A program made the position numbers and the translations under genes. Under the pieces are notes generated by a model that made no database searches, was not told the DNA's origin, and saw nothing but the letters and a program-made list of their open reading frames with translations. DNA of 64,000 bases from Aequitasia sp047973235 (GTDB lineage: Bacteria > Bacillota > Clostridia > Lachnospirales > Lachnospiraceae): the NCBI GenBank assembly GCA_047973235.1, contig JBKEBP010000118.1, positions 10,287 to 74,286 on the forward strand, written 5' to 3'. This document shows, piece after piece, positions 1-9,830 of the stretch. Positions within the stretch are counted from its first letter, which is position 1. Each line of letters opens with the position of its first letter.

Positions 1-2
1 CT

Positions 3-596
3 TATTACTTTAAATGGATCATCGGCAATACTGCGTTAATGGCGGTCACCTCGGTGTTTTCGATTGTTACCCTGCCACTAATGCTATCGTTCCCATTTAT
101 TATGAAGAAAATGGGCAGTATGGGTAAAATGGTTAGCAGTTTTTCGGTGATTGGCATGATTGGTTATGCTATTGTATTTTTATCAAACGATTGGCTGCCG
201 GGAGTATTTGGCGGGGGGATACTGGGAGCTTTTGCAACACTGCCGCTGGCTTATTACGGTATTCTTTTTATCATGAAATGTTGTACACACAATGAAATGA
301 AAGGGCTGCCACGAATGGACGGTTCTTCTAATATACTCTCAAACTTCATGAGTAAATTCGGAGCGGCTGCCGGTTCAGCGATCACCGGAGTTCTGCTTGG
401 TATTGCCGGATATGTCTCGGGCGATAGTGTAGCGGCTCAGCCGGACAGTGCTATCTTAATGATCCGCATTTTATACGCCATAGTACCGATCTTACTTCTA
501 GCTGTCATCAGCATTTGCGCGAGAAAGTTCATTGTTCTGGAAAAAATGATTCCGGAATGGGAAGAAAAATGCAAAAAAGATCTTGAATCAGTTTAA
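3..596 (+). CDS. GPH-family sugar:cation symporter, C-terminal part (partial)
   Basis: This is the C-terminal half of a multi-spanning sugar transporter of the glycoside-pentoside-hexuronide (GPH) type within the major facilitator superfamily. The frame is open to the left edge (it reads YYFKWIIGNTALMAV before the first ATG at 39), so the gene begins outside the window and about 197 residues are visible. Several hydrophobic segments are separated by short loops, with a charged C-terminal tail (EWEEKCKKDLESV). The stop is 11 bases before the GH2 start, so it is probably cotranscribed with the glycosidases. It likely imports the oligosaccharides or glycosides that they hydrolyse. Family assignment rests on overall resemblance and context; the substrate cannot be read from the sequence. 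Confidence 0.75.
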   Translation, partial: YYFKWIIGNTALMAVTSVFSIVTLPLMLSFPFIMKKMGSMGKMVSSFSVIGMIGYAIVFLSNDWLPGVFGGGILGAFATLPLAYYGILFIMKCCTHNEMKGLPRMDGSSNILSNFMSKFGAAAGSAITGVLLGIAGYVSGDSVAAQPDSAILMIRILYAIVPILLLAVISICARKFIVLEKMIPEWEEKCKKDLESV

Positions 597-607
597 GAAA
601 GGACATT

Positions 608-2857
608 ATGAGAAAACGGATATTATTAAATAAGGATTGGAAGTTTATCAAAGAGCGTAACAGTCTTCAGGGGTTATCTAATATACCGGGTGAGCGTATC
701 CATCTGCCGCATACATGGAATGCGGCGGATGGACAGGATGGCGGAAACGACTACTATCGGGGCGTCTGCTGGTATGTAAAAGAGTTGAGCATACCTAAGA
801 TAAGTGAGTTGGAACAAGTGTATTTGGAGTTTCGCGGCGTCAATTCTTCGGTGGATATTTATATGAATGAGCAGCATCTGTACAGGCATGATGGTGGATA
901 TTCGACGTTCCGCGTACCGGTTACAGCGGAATTAAAGGAGCAGAACCGGCTGGTGGCAGTTGTTGACAATCAGAAAAATGATTACGTTTATCCGCAAAAG
1001 GCGGATTTTACATTCTACGGAGGGATTTACCGAGATGTATATCTGATCACGGTTCCACGGGAGCATTTTGCACTGGAGTATTATGGCAGTCCCGGAATCA
1101 AAGCGACACCCCGGGTGAAGGAGAACCGAGCCGAGGTAACATTAGAAGCGTATACGGAAAATGTACCGGATGATTCTGCGGTAATATTTACTTTGTCAAA
1201 CGGTGATTCGGTCAGAACCGTGGTTCAGGGCGGGAAAGCAAAGGCGCAGATTCAGATTGAAGATGTCAGGCTTTGGGATGGCATCGAGGATCCCTACCTG
1301 TATACGGTAACCGCAGTGCTCGAAAAGTCGATGGATGAGGTCAGTATAAGCTTTGGTTGCCGGACGTTCGAAATGGATCCGGAGAAAGGATTTTTCCTGA
1401 ATGGCCGCAGTTATCCGTTGTGCGGCGCGGCCAGACATCAGGACCGGCAGAGCGTTGGCAATGCGATTACAGCTGCGATGCAGGATGAAGATATGCAGAT
1501 CATCCGGGAGATGGGAGCGAACAGTGTTCGGTTGGCACATTACCAGCATGATCAGTACTTTTACGATTTATGTGATCGATACGGCTTGATTGTCTGGGCC
1601 GAGATCCCGTATATCACCGAGCACTTACCAAAGGGACGAGAAAATACGGTCACACAGATGACCGAACTGGTGGTGCAGAACTATCATCATCCGTCAATCG
1701 TGTGCTGGGGTCTCTCGAATGAGATCACAGCGACCGGAGGTCCGGCAGAGGAGATTACGGAAAACCATCGTATCCTACATGAGCTATGTCACAAACTGGA
1801 TGCAGCACGACCGACGACAATGGCGCATGTGTTTATGCTGGATATCGATGATCCGTTGGTTTCGCTGCCGGATATCTGCTCTTACAATCTTTATTACGGG
1901 TGGTATATCGGTGAAAAAGAGGAGAATGATCATTGGTTTGATCAGTTTCACGAGAAATATCCGAATACAGTGATCGGACTTTCGGAGTTTGGAGCGGATG
2001 CGAATCCGGCTTATCAGAGTGAGAGTCCGGGGAAAGGTGACTGGAGTGAGAGTTATCAGGCATTGTATCATGAACATATGCTGAAGATGTGGAGTGAGCG
2101 GCCATTTATTTGGGCGATGCATGCGTGGAACATGTTTGACTTCGGTGCTGATGGCCGTGATGAAGGCGGAAAACCGGGGCAGAATCAAAAAGGACTGGTA
2201 ACCTTTGACCGAAAGCTTAAAAAAGATGCCTTCTATATTTATAAAGCATATTTAAGTAAAGAACCGTTTGTACATATCTGTGGTCGGCGTTATATTGCCA
2301 GATCAGAGGAGAATACGCAAATCAAAGTATATTCGAACCGGAAAGACATTACCTTATATGTTGACGGGAAAGAGCTAGCAACGAAAAGCGGGGAAAAAGT
2401 ATTTGTCTTTTCAGTTCCGATCAGCGGGGAACATCAGATAGAAGCGAGAAGCGGCAGGTATTCGGATCAGATCGTAATTCACAAGAGTGCAGAACCTGAC
2501 AAAACATATCTAAAAGATCCGGAACGGATCGTCAACTGGTTTGACCGGGATGATATGCAGGAACGCGAGGGCTATTTCTCGATTCGTGACTCGATTGCTA
2601 ACATAAAGGCGGTACCGGAAGCGGCGGCACTATTAGCCGAAATTAATGAAAAAGCAGCAGCTGCATACGGCGATGTGGCAAAGAATGTGAAGATGCCGGA
2701 GTCGTTACAAAGGCAGATGGATGCGATGTCGGCCGAGGCGATGCTCAGACAGGTCAGTAAGGTGATTACACCGGAAATGGTGGTCGATTTTAACCGAGAG
2801 CTGAACAAGATTAGGAAAAATGGCAGTTGGAGGATTACCAATGACAAATCTAAGTGA
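608..2857 (+). CDS. Glycoside hydrolase family 2 (beta-galactosidase/beta-glucuronidase type)
   Basis: A 749-residue retaining glycosidase with the GH2 plan: an N-terminal jelly-roll sugar-binding domain (about 1-170), an immunoglobulin-like domain (170-260), a TIM-barrel catalytic domain (260-560) and a C-terminal extension. The acid/base glutamate appears as E372 in WGLSNE and the nucleophile as E460 in GLSEFGAD, both typical of GH2. There is no signal peptide, so it should be cytoplasmic and act on imported sugars. It follows the GPH transporter gene and overlaps the start of the GH3 gene by 17 bases, indicating translational coupling. Specificity (galactoside, glucuronide, other) is not resolved by motif. 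Confidence 0.9.
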   Translation: MRKRILLNKDWKFIKERNSLQGLSNIPGERIHLPHTWNAADGQDGGNDYYRGVCWYVKELSIPKISELEQVYLEFRGVNSSVDIYMNEQHLYRHDGGYSTFRVPVTAELKEQNRLVAVVDNQKNDYVYPQKADFTFYGGIYRDVYLITVPREHFALEYYGSPGIKATPRVKENRAEVTLEAYTENVPDDSAVIFTLSNGDSVRTVVQGGKAKAQIQIEDVRLWDGIEDPYLYTVTAVLEKSMDEVSISFGCRTFEMDPEKGFFLNGRSYPLCGAARHQDRQSVGNAITAAMQDEDMQIIREMGANSVRLAHYQHDQYFYDLCDRYGLIVWAEIPYITEHLPKGRENTVTQMTELVVQNYHHPSIVCWGLSNEITATGGPAEEITENHRILHELCHKLDAARPTTMAHVFMLDIDDPLVSLPDICSYNLYYGWYIGEKEENDHWFDQFHEKYPNTVIGLSEFGADANPAYQSESPGKGDWSESYQALYHEHMLKMWSERPFIWAMHAWNMFDFGADGRDEGGKPGQNQKGLVTFDRKLKKDAFYIYKAYLSKEPFVHICGRRYIARSEENTQIKVYSNRKDITLYVDGKELATKSGEKVFVFSVPISGEHQIEARSGRYSDQIVIHKSAEPDKTYLKDPERIVNWFDRDDMQEREGYFSIRDSIANIKAVPEAAALLAEINEKAAAAYGDVAKNVKMPESLQRQMDAMSAEAMLRQVSKVITPEMVVDFNRELNKIRKNGSWRITNDKSK

Positions 2858-5498
2858 TATGTATAAAGATATACTGGAGCATCCGGATATTCATCCCTAT
2901 CCGGAAAACATGCAGCTGGCAAGAGCTTGTGCTGCCGATGGGATGGTTTTGCTTAAAAATGACAAACAGGCACTGCCACTTACGGCAAAAAAAGTGGCAG
3001 TGTTTGGCGCCGGGGCTGCCGATACCGTGACATGCGGTACCGGCAGCGGTTATGCTACGGCACCATATACGGTTAGTGTTATGGAGGGGCTGATAGCGGC
3101 AGGCGTGGAGCTGACCACGCTGACCTGGCTGGAACGCTTTATCGCCGCTACTAAAAAAGCAAATGAAGAAGATACCACCCTAACGCCAATCAAGCGAATG
3201 TGGAGCGGACTACGGATCCTGATCGATGATCTGGAAATAACCGAGTCGGAATTAAAAGAGGCACGCACAGCTGATACAGCGATTTATGTGATTCGCAGGA
3301 ATGCCGGTGAAAATGGTGACCGGAAGGCAGAGAAGGGCGATTACTATTTGAGTGATATCGAACGGAGAAATCTCGAGACTCTGGGAGCGAACTTTGATAA
3401 AACCATCGTGGTACTTAATACCTGTGTCGTCGACGCGTGCTTTATCGAGGAAATTCCCGGGCTGGAAGCTTTACTATATATGGGATTAGCCGGAAATGAG
3501 AGTGGAAATGCCCTTGCCGATATACTTACCGGCAAGGTGTGTCCCAGTGGCCGGCTGACCGATACCTGGGCTAGAAAATACAGTGACTATCCGGCGGCCG
3601 GAACATTTGGAGAAAACGCCGGAAATCCGCTGCAGCAGGACTATCAGGAGGATATCTTTGTAGGTTACCGATATTTTGACAGTTTTGGCGTAGAACCGTT
3701 TTATCCGTTTGGATACGGGTTAAGCTATACTTCCTTTAAGACAGAGGTTATGTCGGTAGCGGCTGACTGGCAGCGGGTTGTGATTCGGGTACGGGTTACG
3801 AACACCGGAAAATGCCCCGGGCGGGAAGTCGTGCAGGTGTATGTGACGGCTCCGGAGGGAAGACTGGTTAAGCCTTATCAGGAATTAAAAGGTTTTGGCA
3901 AAACAGCAGTGCTCAAACCGGAGGCAGCGACGGAGCTTCAGATCAGCATTCCAACTGAAAGTCTGGCTTCCTATAATACAGATGCTGCCGCATTTATTAT
4001 GGAGGCGGGAGACTATCTGATCCGGGTTGGCGGTGACAGCAGAAATACCAAAGTTTGCCAGATCATCAGGCTAGATATGACAGCGGTTGTGCGCACGGTG
4101 AATAACGAAGTTTGTCCGGATCATGAACTGCAGTTGCTGGTGCCGCCGGTTAGGGTAAAGGAAGTGAGTAGGGCAGAAGTAACATGCTTAGCTGCAGCGG
4201 ACTGTCCGGTAGTTGATGACAGCATTAAGCTTACGGAGGATGCGCAGCCCTTGACACCACCGAATGCTCTCGGGTGTACATTGCCGGACGTGAAAGCCGG
4301 AAATGTGACGCTGGAAGAGTTTACTGCCAGCCTGGAACCTGAGGTCTTGTATCGGTTGGTAGCGGGAGCATCAAATGAAACCCATTACGAGACTCCGGTC
4401 AGAATGAAGCAGAAAGCAGAGCCGGTGAAGGCACCTTCCTCATCGGGCAGTACAACGGCTTTGTTTACTTCATCACTGGGAATTCCAAACTGTAATATGA
4501 CCGACGGACCGGCCGGGCTGCACATGTTGGGCTGCGCCACGACATCGTATCCGGCGGGAATACTGATCGCACAGACGTGGGATCAGGACTATGCACAGGC
4601 ACTTGGGTCTGGTATGGGAAAGGAAATGGAGCACTATAAAAATAGCGTCCTGTTGGGGCCGGGGATGAACATCCACCGTGATCCGCTCTGCGGCCGGAAC
4701 TTTGAGTATTACTCGGAAGATCCGCTGTTGACCGGGAAGATGGCAGCTGCGGCGACCAAAGGTGTTCAGAGCGTTCCGGGAATCTTTGTTGCGATCAAGC
4801 ATTTTGCATGCAACAATCAGGAAGCGGAACGAACCTTAACTAATAGTACGGTATCGGAGCGGGCGCTGCGGGAGATTTATCTGCGCGGATTTGAAATATG
4901 TGTCAGGGAAGCAAATCCTAAGACCGTTATGAGCAGCTACAATAAACTAAATGGTGTCCATACCTCATCAAATTATGAATTACTGACGGAGATACTCAGA
5001 GGTGAGTGGGGATTTTCCGGGCTGGTTATGACCGACTGGGGATCAAAGAGCGATAAGAGTCAGGATCTACATGCCGGGAATGACCTGATCATGGGTGGCT
5101 ATCGCAGCCAGTTCCTGAAGGCGGCATTCGAAGGGTCAAAGCCGGAGTTTGCTGCGGATGGTTTTGTGAAAGAGGAAGAGTTTGAAGTATATGGCGGTTT
5201 CATGAAAGAGCAGGTACAGTACTGGAATGCCTTTGTGCCGTCGGCAGATGGGAAAGATGAGATAAAGGTTATGGTTGCTGCTGACACAGCGGTAAATCCC
5301 CGGGTTCTTGAACTTGAGCAGGACGGTATCGCATCGATAGCAGAAAATGCGGATGGCAGCCGGATGATTACTTATCGCGGGACAGATAGAGGAGCGTATC
5401 TTTCCCTAGGTGATTTGCAGCGCTCGGCGTTGCGTGTTCTTGATATGGTTATGAATTCTTCGGCATATGATAATATGCTGAAGCAAAATGGACTGTAG
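2841..5498 (+). CDS. Glycoside hydrolase family 3 beta-glucosidase, domain-permuted
   Basis: An 885-residue GH3 enzyme in which the usual domain order is reversed. The alpha/beta-sandwich domain comes first (MVLLKNDKQALPL near residue 35, then a fibronectin-III-like domain around 270-400), and the nucleophile-bearing TIM-barrel domain follows (NMTDGPAG near 553, GRNFEYYSEDP, IKHFACNNQE). The catalytic nucleophile is probably D732 in VMTDWGS. The same inverted order is known for beta-glucosidases of Butyrivibrio and Ruminococcus. I place the start at ATG 2841, not at the upstream GTG/ATG-like codons, because GGAGGA at 2829-2834 lies 6 bases ahead. No signal peptide is seen, so it is probably an intracellular glycosidase coupled to the GH2 gene. 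Confidence 0.88.
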   Translation: MTNLSDMYKDILEHPDIHPYPENMQLARACAADGMVLLKNDKQALPLTAKKVAVFGAGAADTVTCGTGSGYATAPYTVSVMEGLIAAGVELTTLTWLERFIAATKKANEEDTTLTPIKRMWSGLRILIDDLEITESELKEARTADTAIYVIRRNAGENGDRKAEKGDYYLSDIERRNLETLGANFDKTIVVLNTCVVDACFIEEIPGLEALLYMGLAGNESGNALADILTGKVCPSGRLTDTWARKYSDYPAAGTFGENAGNPLQQDYQEDIFVGYRYFDSFGVEPFYPFGYGLSYTSFKTEVMSVAADWQRVVIRVRVTNTGKCPGREVVQVYVTAPEGRLVKPYQELKGFGKTAVLKPEAATELQISIPTESLASYNTDAAAFIMEAGDYLIRVGGDSRNTKVCQIIRLDMTAVVRTVNNEVCPDHELQLLVPPVRVKEVSRAEVTCLAAADCPVVDDSIKLTEDAQPLTPPNALGCTLPDVKAGNVTLEEFTASLEPEVLYRLVAGASNETHYETPVRMKQKAEPVKAPSSSGSTTALFTSSLGIPNCNMTDGPAGLHMLGCATTSYPAGILIAQTWDQDYAQALGSGMGKEMEHYKNSVLLGPGMNIHRDPLCGRNFEYYSEDPLLTGKMAAAATKGVQSVPGIFVAIKHFACNNQEAERTLTNSTVSERALREIYLRGFEICVREANPKTVMSSYNKLNGVHTSSNYELLTEILRGEWGFSGLVMTDWGSKSDKSQDLHAGNDLIMGGYRSQFLKAAFEGSKPEFAADGFVKEEEFEVYGGFMKEQVQYWNAFVPSADGKDEIKVMVAADTAVNPRVLELEQDGIASIAENADGSRMITYRGTDRGAYLSLGDLQRSALRVLDMVMNSSAYDNMLKQNGL

Positions 5499-5560
5499 AG
5501 GGGATATTATGATACAATAACCAGCTAGCTAGACGTAGCAATTTTGAGGAGGAAATAATC

Positions 5561-7141
5561 ATGAAGACACAGGCAATGAACCCATTTCTACCATTAGCGG
5601 AGTATATACCGGACGGAGAACCACATGTGTTTGGTGACCGCATTTATTTATTTGGTTCCCACGATACAGAAGGCGGCGAAAGATATTGCGCTGAGCAAAA
5701 TTACTTAGGGTATTCAGCTCCTATTAGTGATTTATCAGACTGGAGATGTGATGGTGTCATATATGATGTGAAGCAGGATCCATATGGTAAAGTAATGAAT
5801 GCCGATCTCTATGCACCGGATGTGGTACAGGGAAATGACGGGAAATATTACTTATACTACCCATTATCAGGAGGAGATGCAAAGGGACATGGACTTGAGA
5901 AGGTAGATGGGCATGATCTCATTCAGGTGGCGGTATGCGATACACCAACCGGAAAGTATGAATATTATGGATATGTGAAAAATTCTGATGGAACACCACA
6001 TCGACCATATTTAGATGGAGATCCGGCAGTCATAAATGATGATGGGGTGATTCGTGTGTATCATGGCTGGTCCTTATCCATGCGAGCAGCAGCGGCTCAT
6101 TCGGCAGGAAAGCCGGAGCAGCAAAGGGAAGCTCAGCAGACCCCGGAACCAGGTAGTCCCGAAATGCAGGAATCTCTGAAAATGGTTTACAAGATGCTTT
6201 TTCATAGAAGTGAGGAAGAGGTAAAAGATCTGAAATATCCCCTTATGGGAGCAAATACTATCGAATTGGCAGATGATATGTTGACTGTAATTAGCGAATC
6301 AAAACGTATTGTTCCAGGGCAAATGGATACACCAAAAGATAATTGCTTTTATGGTCATGCATTTTATGAAGCGGCATCTATACGCAAGATTAATGGACTT
6401 TATTATTTCATTTATTCCTCAGAAAACAGCCATGAATTATGTTATGCGACCAGTAAGTATCCGGACCGTGATTTTGTATATCGTGGTATTATTATTGCAC
6501 TTGGTGACGTTGGTTACAATGGCCGACAAGAAGATGATAGATTGAATATGACAGCAAATAATCACGGCAGCTTAGAATGTGTGAATGGGCAGTGGTACAT
6601 TTTCTACCATCGTCAGACTCATAATGGCACGTTTAGCCGTCAGGCATGTGCAGAACCAGTAGAGATATTAGCAGATGGAAGCATTCCACAGGTGGAATGC
6701 ACAAGCTGTGGTTTAAATGGCGGACCACTGAAACCAGAAGGAGAATATCAGGCAGCATATGCTTGTAATATTACCAATGGTCATATGCCTCACGCCACCA
6801 ACACGATGGTAAATGCAGATATTCCGTTCTATACACATCAGGGTGAAGAGCGTTTTATTACCAATATTAAGGATGGTACCATGATCGGATACAAGTATTT
6901 TGCATTTGACGGAATGTATCGTTTTGCGGTTCAGTATCGTGGAGAAGGCGACGGAGTAATCCGTGTTTCTACTGTGATGTGGAGCAAAGATGAGACCAAT
7001 GCAGTGATTACACTGACACCAGGTGAAGCATGGTCAAAAGCAGAAACAGTAATTGATGTATCAGGTGTCAAAGGATTATATTTGACATATAAGGGAAGTA
7101 AAGCAATCGATTTACTTTCTATCACATTTGAAAAAATATAG
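5561..7141 (+). CDS. Glycoside hydrolase family 43 protein (arabinofuranosidase/xylosidase-like)
   Basis: A 526-residue enzyme with an N-terminal five-bladed beta-propeller of GH43 type: MNADLYAPDVVQGNDGKYYLYY carries the early blade motif (shown here in part only), DGDPAVINDDG contributes an acidic residue and YHRQTHNG lies near the end of the propeller. Residues from about 400 onward look like a carbohydrate-binding beta-sandwich of the CBM6/36 kind often appended to GH43. No signal peptide is visible. AGGAGG ends 8 bases before the ATG. It follows GH3 after a 62-base gap. It probably removes arabinose or xylose from imported oligosaccharides, but GH43 specificity cannot be fixed from motifs. 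The G+C content appears lower than in the two genes before it. Confidence 0.82.
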   Translation: MKTQAMNPFLPLAEYIPDGEPHVFGDRIYLFGSHDTEGGERYCAEQNYLGYSAPISDLSDWRCDGVIYDVKQDPYGKVMNADLYAPDVVQGNDGKYYLYYPLSGGDAKGHGLEKVDGHDLIQVAVCDTPTGKYEYYGYVKNSDGTPHRPYLDGDPAVINDDGVIRVYHGWSLSMRAAAAHSAGKPEQQREAQQTPEPGSPEMQESLKMVYKMLFHRSEEEVKDLKYPLMGANTIELADDMLTVISESKRIVPGQMDTPKDNCFYGHAFYEAASIRKINGLYYFIYSSENSHELCYATSKYPDRDFVYRGIIIALGDVGYNGRQEDDRLNMTANNHGSLECVNGQWYIFYHRQTHNGTFSRQACAEPVEILADGSIPQVECTSCGLNGGPLKPEGEYQAAYACNITNGHMPHATNTMVNADIPFYTHQGEERFITNIKDGTMIGYKYFAFDGMYRFAVQYRGEGDGVIRVSTVMWSKDETNAVITLTPGEAWSKAETVIDVSGVKGLYLTYKGSKAIDLLSITFEKI

Positions 7142-7165
7142 TGAAGATGTCAAAGGAGGAAGATA

Positions 7166-8227
7166 ATGTACAACAAAATCAGACCCGGCCGGGAGTGGCT
7201 GGATACGAAAGGAAAAAAGATCGAGGCACACGGTGGCTATATGCTTTATGAAAACAATACCTTTTACTGGTACGGTGAGAATAAAGAGCGCACTGATGGT
7301 GAGAACAAGATCTGGACCTGGGGGGTAAAGTGTTATTCTTCAAAGGACTTATATAATTGGAAAGATGAAGGATTTATTATTGAAGCCGATCCTGAAAATC
7401 CGGAGTCTATGTTTCATCCGGAGCGTCGTCTGGATCGCCCGCACATTATATACAATGAACAAACGGGAAAATATGTGTGTTGGATAAAGTACAGTGGCGA
7501 TGATGCGTGCTTTGCAATCTTAACAGCTGACCATATATTAGGACCTTATGAAGTAAAAGAAGAGCGCTTTCGTCCTCATGGGAAGAAGGCAGGAGACTTT
7601 GATGTGGCCGTAGACGAAGAAACGAAAAAGGCACACCTTTACTTTGATAGTGATCATACCGGACTGACATGCGTGGAGCTATCAGAGGATTATCTGAATG
7701 TAACAGAAGAAGAATCCATGCATTTCGATGATCGCCATCCACCGTTCGTACGGGAGGCACCAGCGCATTTTGTAAGAAATGGACGGCACTACTTGCTTAC
7801 CAGTGGTTTGACCGGATATCTGCCGAATCCGTCAGAGGCAGCCGTTGCTGAAAACTTTCATGGACCATATACGATTCAGGGTAATCCTCACGTTGCTGAT
7901 GAAAGCTATGCATCCTTTAACAGTCAGATATCCTGCATCTTTAAACATCCGGGGAAAAAAGATTTATACATCGCCATGGCCGACCGCTGGGTACCGGAAT
8001 ACGTTGTGACAAAAGAACGCTATCAAGCAATCGAACGAGCAATTGGAGCACGTTTTGATCAACGATATCAACCAACTGAGGAAGATATAAAGTTAATTAA
8101 CGAAAGCCCGATACTGGCATCGGCGAATACTTCAAAGTCTACATATGTATGGCTGCCGATTCGTTTTGACGGTGAGCGCGCATTGATTGACTGGAAAGAA
8201 GAATGGTCGGTAGAAGATTACGAATAG
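7166..8227 (+). CDS. GH43-like five-bladed propeller glycosidase (galactanase-like subgroup)
   Basis: A 353-residue single-domain protein starting with IRPGREWLDTKGKKIEAHGG and then YYWYGE-type residues (TFYWYGENKERTDG). This AHGG...YWYGEN signature is what I associate with the GH43 branch containing exo-beta-1,3-galactanases and their relatives. Further propeller motifs include RPHIIYNEQTGKYVCWIKY and GDFDVAVDEETKKAHLYF. There is no signal peptide. An AAAGGAGGAAG ribosome binding site precedes the ATG, and the gene is the last in the cluster before a strong terminator. In characterised members of that branch the usual catalytic base aspartate is missing, so reaction details should not be transferred from ordinary GH43 enzymes. 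The subfamily call is moderate. Confidence 0.72.
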   Translation: MYNKIRPGREWLDTKGKKIEAHGGYMLYENNTFYWYGENKERTDGENKIWTWGVKCYSSKDLYNWKDEGFIIEADPENPESMFHPERRLDRPHIIYNEQTGKYVCWIKYSGDDACFAILTADHILGPYEVKEERFRPHGKKAGDFDVAVDEETKKAHLYFDSDHTGLTCVELSEDYLNVTEEESMHFDDRHPPFVREAPAHFVRNGRHYLLTSGLTGYLPNPSEAAVAENFHGPYTIQGNPHVADESYASFNSQISCIFKHPGKKDLYIAMADRWVPEYVVTKERYQAIERAIGARFDQRYQPTEEDIKLINESPILASANTSKSTYVWLPIRFDGERALIDWKEEWSVEDYE

Positions 8228-8277
8228 ATAGTATGAATCGGGGGGCTTATTGCCCCTCAGTTCATACTATGTTTTTT
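8228..8277 (+). terminator. Rho-independent terminator after the glycosidase cluster
   Basis: A long hairpin with outer arms ATAGTATGAA (8228-8237) and TTCATACTAT (8261-8270), an inner GGGGGGC/GCCCC stem and a GTTTTTT run. It overlaps the stop codon of the GH43-like gene and separates it from the convergent cardiolipin synthase gene. It could act in both directions. Confidence 0.88.
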
Positions 8278-8300
8278 ACTTAGTAAGTAAGCATTATCTA

Positions 8301-9815
8301 TCAAAACAATGGTGCCAAAGTTCGCAGTATGGTATCCGTTAGTCCGCTCCATAACCCGGTACGACAATCTTCCAACAATATAACGCGGCATTTTTCAAAT
8401 ACATCCAGCGCATCGGATTCCATAGTGCGAATGCAGTCTGTGCCATACAACATACAGCCACATTCAAAGTTTAGAAAGAAGCTGCGATAATCAAAATTGA
8501 TTGTACCGATCATGGCGTATTCGCCGTCACAAATACAACTTTTTGCGTGGATGAATCCGGGAGAGTATTCATATATCTTCACGCCTTGCTTGAGCAGGGG
8601 CGCATAGTTTGAACGGGTCAAGCGGTAAACGATTTTCTGGTCCGGGATGCCGGGTGTTACTATTCTGACATCAACCCCACGCTTTGTGGCCATAGTTAGC
8701 GCAAGTTGCATTGCGTCATCAATAATGAGATATGGTGTAAAAATGTAGATATAACTCTGCGCCTGATTAAGCATATTGATGTAAGCATTTCGAGCGGATG
8801 ACTCATCATCCAGTGGAGAGGAGCCAAACGGCTGTACAAAACCGTCTTTTTCAGAGCAGAGCGATTGACCACGATATCCGCTTATATCCTTATCTTGTTT
8901 ATTAGCGGCGCTCCACATGGTCAGGAACATGCTTGTATAGCTCCAAACCGCATCGCCCTCTAAGCGAATACCGCTATCTTTCCAATGTCCGTGTTTTTCT
9001 ATTTCATTGATATATTCATCGGCCAAATTGACCCCACCGGTAAAAGCCACTCGCCCATCAACCACAAGAATTTTTCTGTGGTCACGGTAATTCATGAATT
9101 TAGAAATTGAGGGATAAATGCGGTTGAATGGAATGCATTTAATGCCTCTTTTTTGTAACGACTTTGCATATCGGCCAGGAAGCAGAAGCAGGCTTCCTAC
9201 ATCATCATATAAAACACGAACCTCAACGCCTGCCTTAACCTTCTGCTCCAATATTTCAAGAATCGCATTCCACATCTTCCCTTCTTCTATGATGAAAAAT
9301 TCAAGAAATATAAACCTCTTTGCACTTTTTAGGTCATCGAGCATTGCCTCAAACAATTCTTCACCCGACGGAAAATAGGTGGTGCTTGTGTTGCCATAAA
9401 CAGCCGCATCCGCTTGATTTTCCAAATATCGAGCCATACCGGAGTGCTTAGGTTCGTCCGGATATATTTTCCGGATGTGGGTTGCGCTTTCTTGTGGCAG
9501 CACGTCCCGGAAATTTCTAAACTTTTTTCTAATCGTTTTTTGACCTAATCTATTGCCAAAGCGGATATAAGCGATTGTTCCTAAAATTGGAACCATTAAA
9601 ACTACAGACAGCCAAATAATTCTGTAGGACGGATGACTGTCATGAGCAATGATGTATATTGCGGCAATTCGCCCCAGTGCCGAGACGAACAACCAAAACC
9701 AAAGAGGGTACCCGGGGGTTGCATTGACGAATAATGTGAGACGATAGATGATTTGTACAATTAGGATAACTGCAATAACAGTAATTCTGCTTACAATAAG
9801 TAGTTTTCGTTTCAT
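8301..9815 (-). CDS. cls: Cardiolipin synthase
   Basis: A 504-residue membrane phospholipase-D-superfamily enzyme that joins two phosphatidylglycerol molecules to form cardiolipin. Two N-terminal membrane helices (about residues 5-60) are followed by a short PLD N-terminal segment (MVPILGTIAYIRFGN). Two HKD catalytic motifs follow: HRKILVVDGRVAFTGG around residue 245 and HAKSCICDGEYAMIGTINFD around 425. Length and layout match bacterial ClsA-type enzymes. It is the last gene of a minus-strand cluster with two zinc-ribbon proteins, 15 bases after its neighbour. That context suggests an envelope-related operon, probably controlled by the divergent TetR gene at 11553. Confidence 0.93.
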   Translation of the reverse strand: MKRKLLIVSRITVIAVILIVQIIYRLTLFVNATPGYPLWFWLFVSALGRIAAIYIIAHDSHPSYRIIWLSVVLMVPILGTIAYIRFGNRLGQKTIRKKFRNFRDVLPQESATHIRKIYPDEPKHSGMARYLENQADAAVYGNTSTTYFPSGEELFEAMLDDLKSAKRFIFLEFFIIEEGKMWNAILEILEQKVKAGVEVRVLYDDVGSLLLLPGRYAKSLQKRGIKCIPFNRIYPSISKFMNYRDHRKILVVDGRVAFTGGVNLADEYINEIEKHGHWKDSGIRLEGDAVWSYTSMFLTMWSAANKQDKDISGYRGQSLCSEKDGFVQPFGSSPLDDESSARNAYINMLNQAQSYIYIFTPYLIIDDAMQLALTMATKRGVDVRIVTPGIPDQKIVYRLTRSNYAPLLKQGVKIYEYSPGFIHAKSCICDGEYAMIGTINFDYRSFFLNFECGCMLYGTDCIRTMESDALDVFEKCRVILLEDCRTGLWSGLTDTILRTLAPLF

Positions 9816-9830
9816 TTCACTAGTGGCTCC

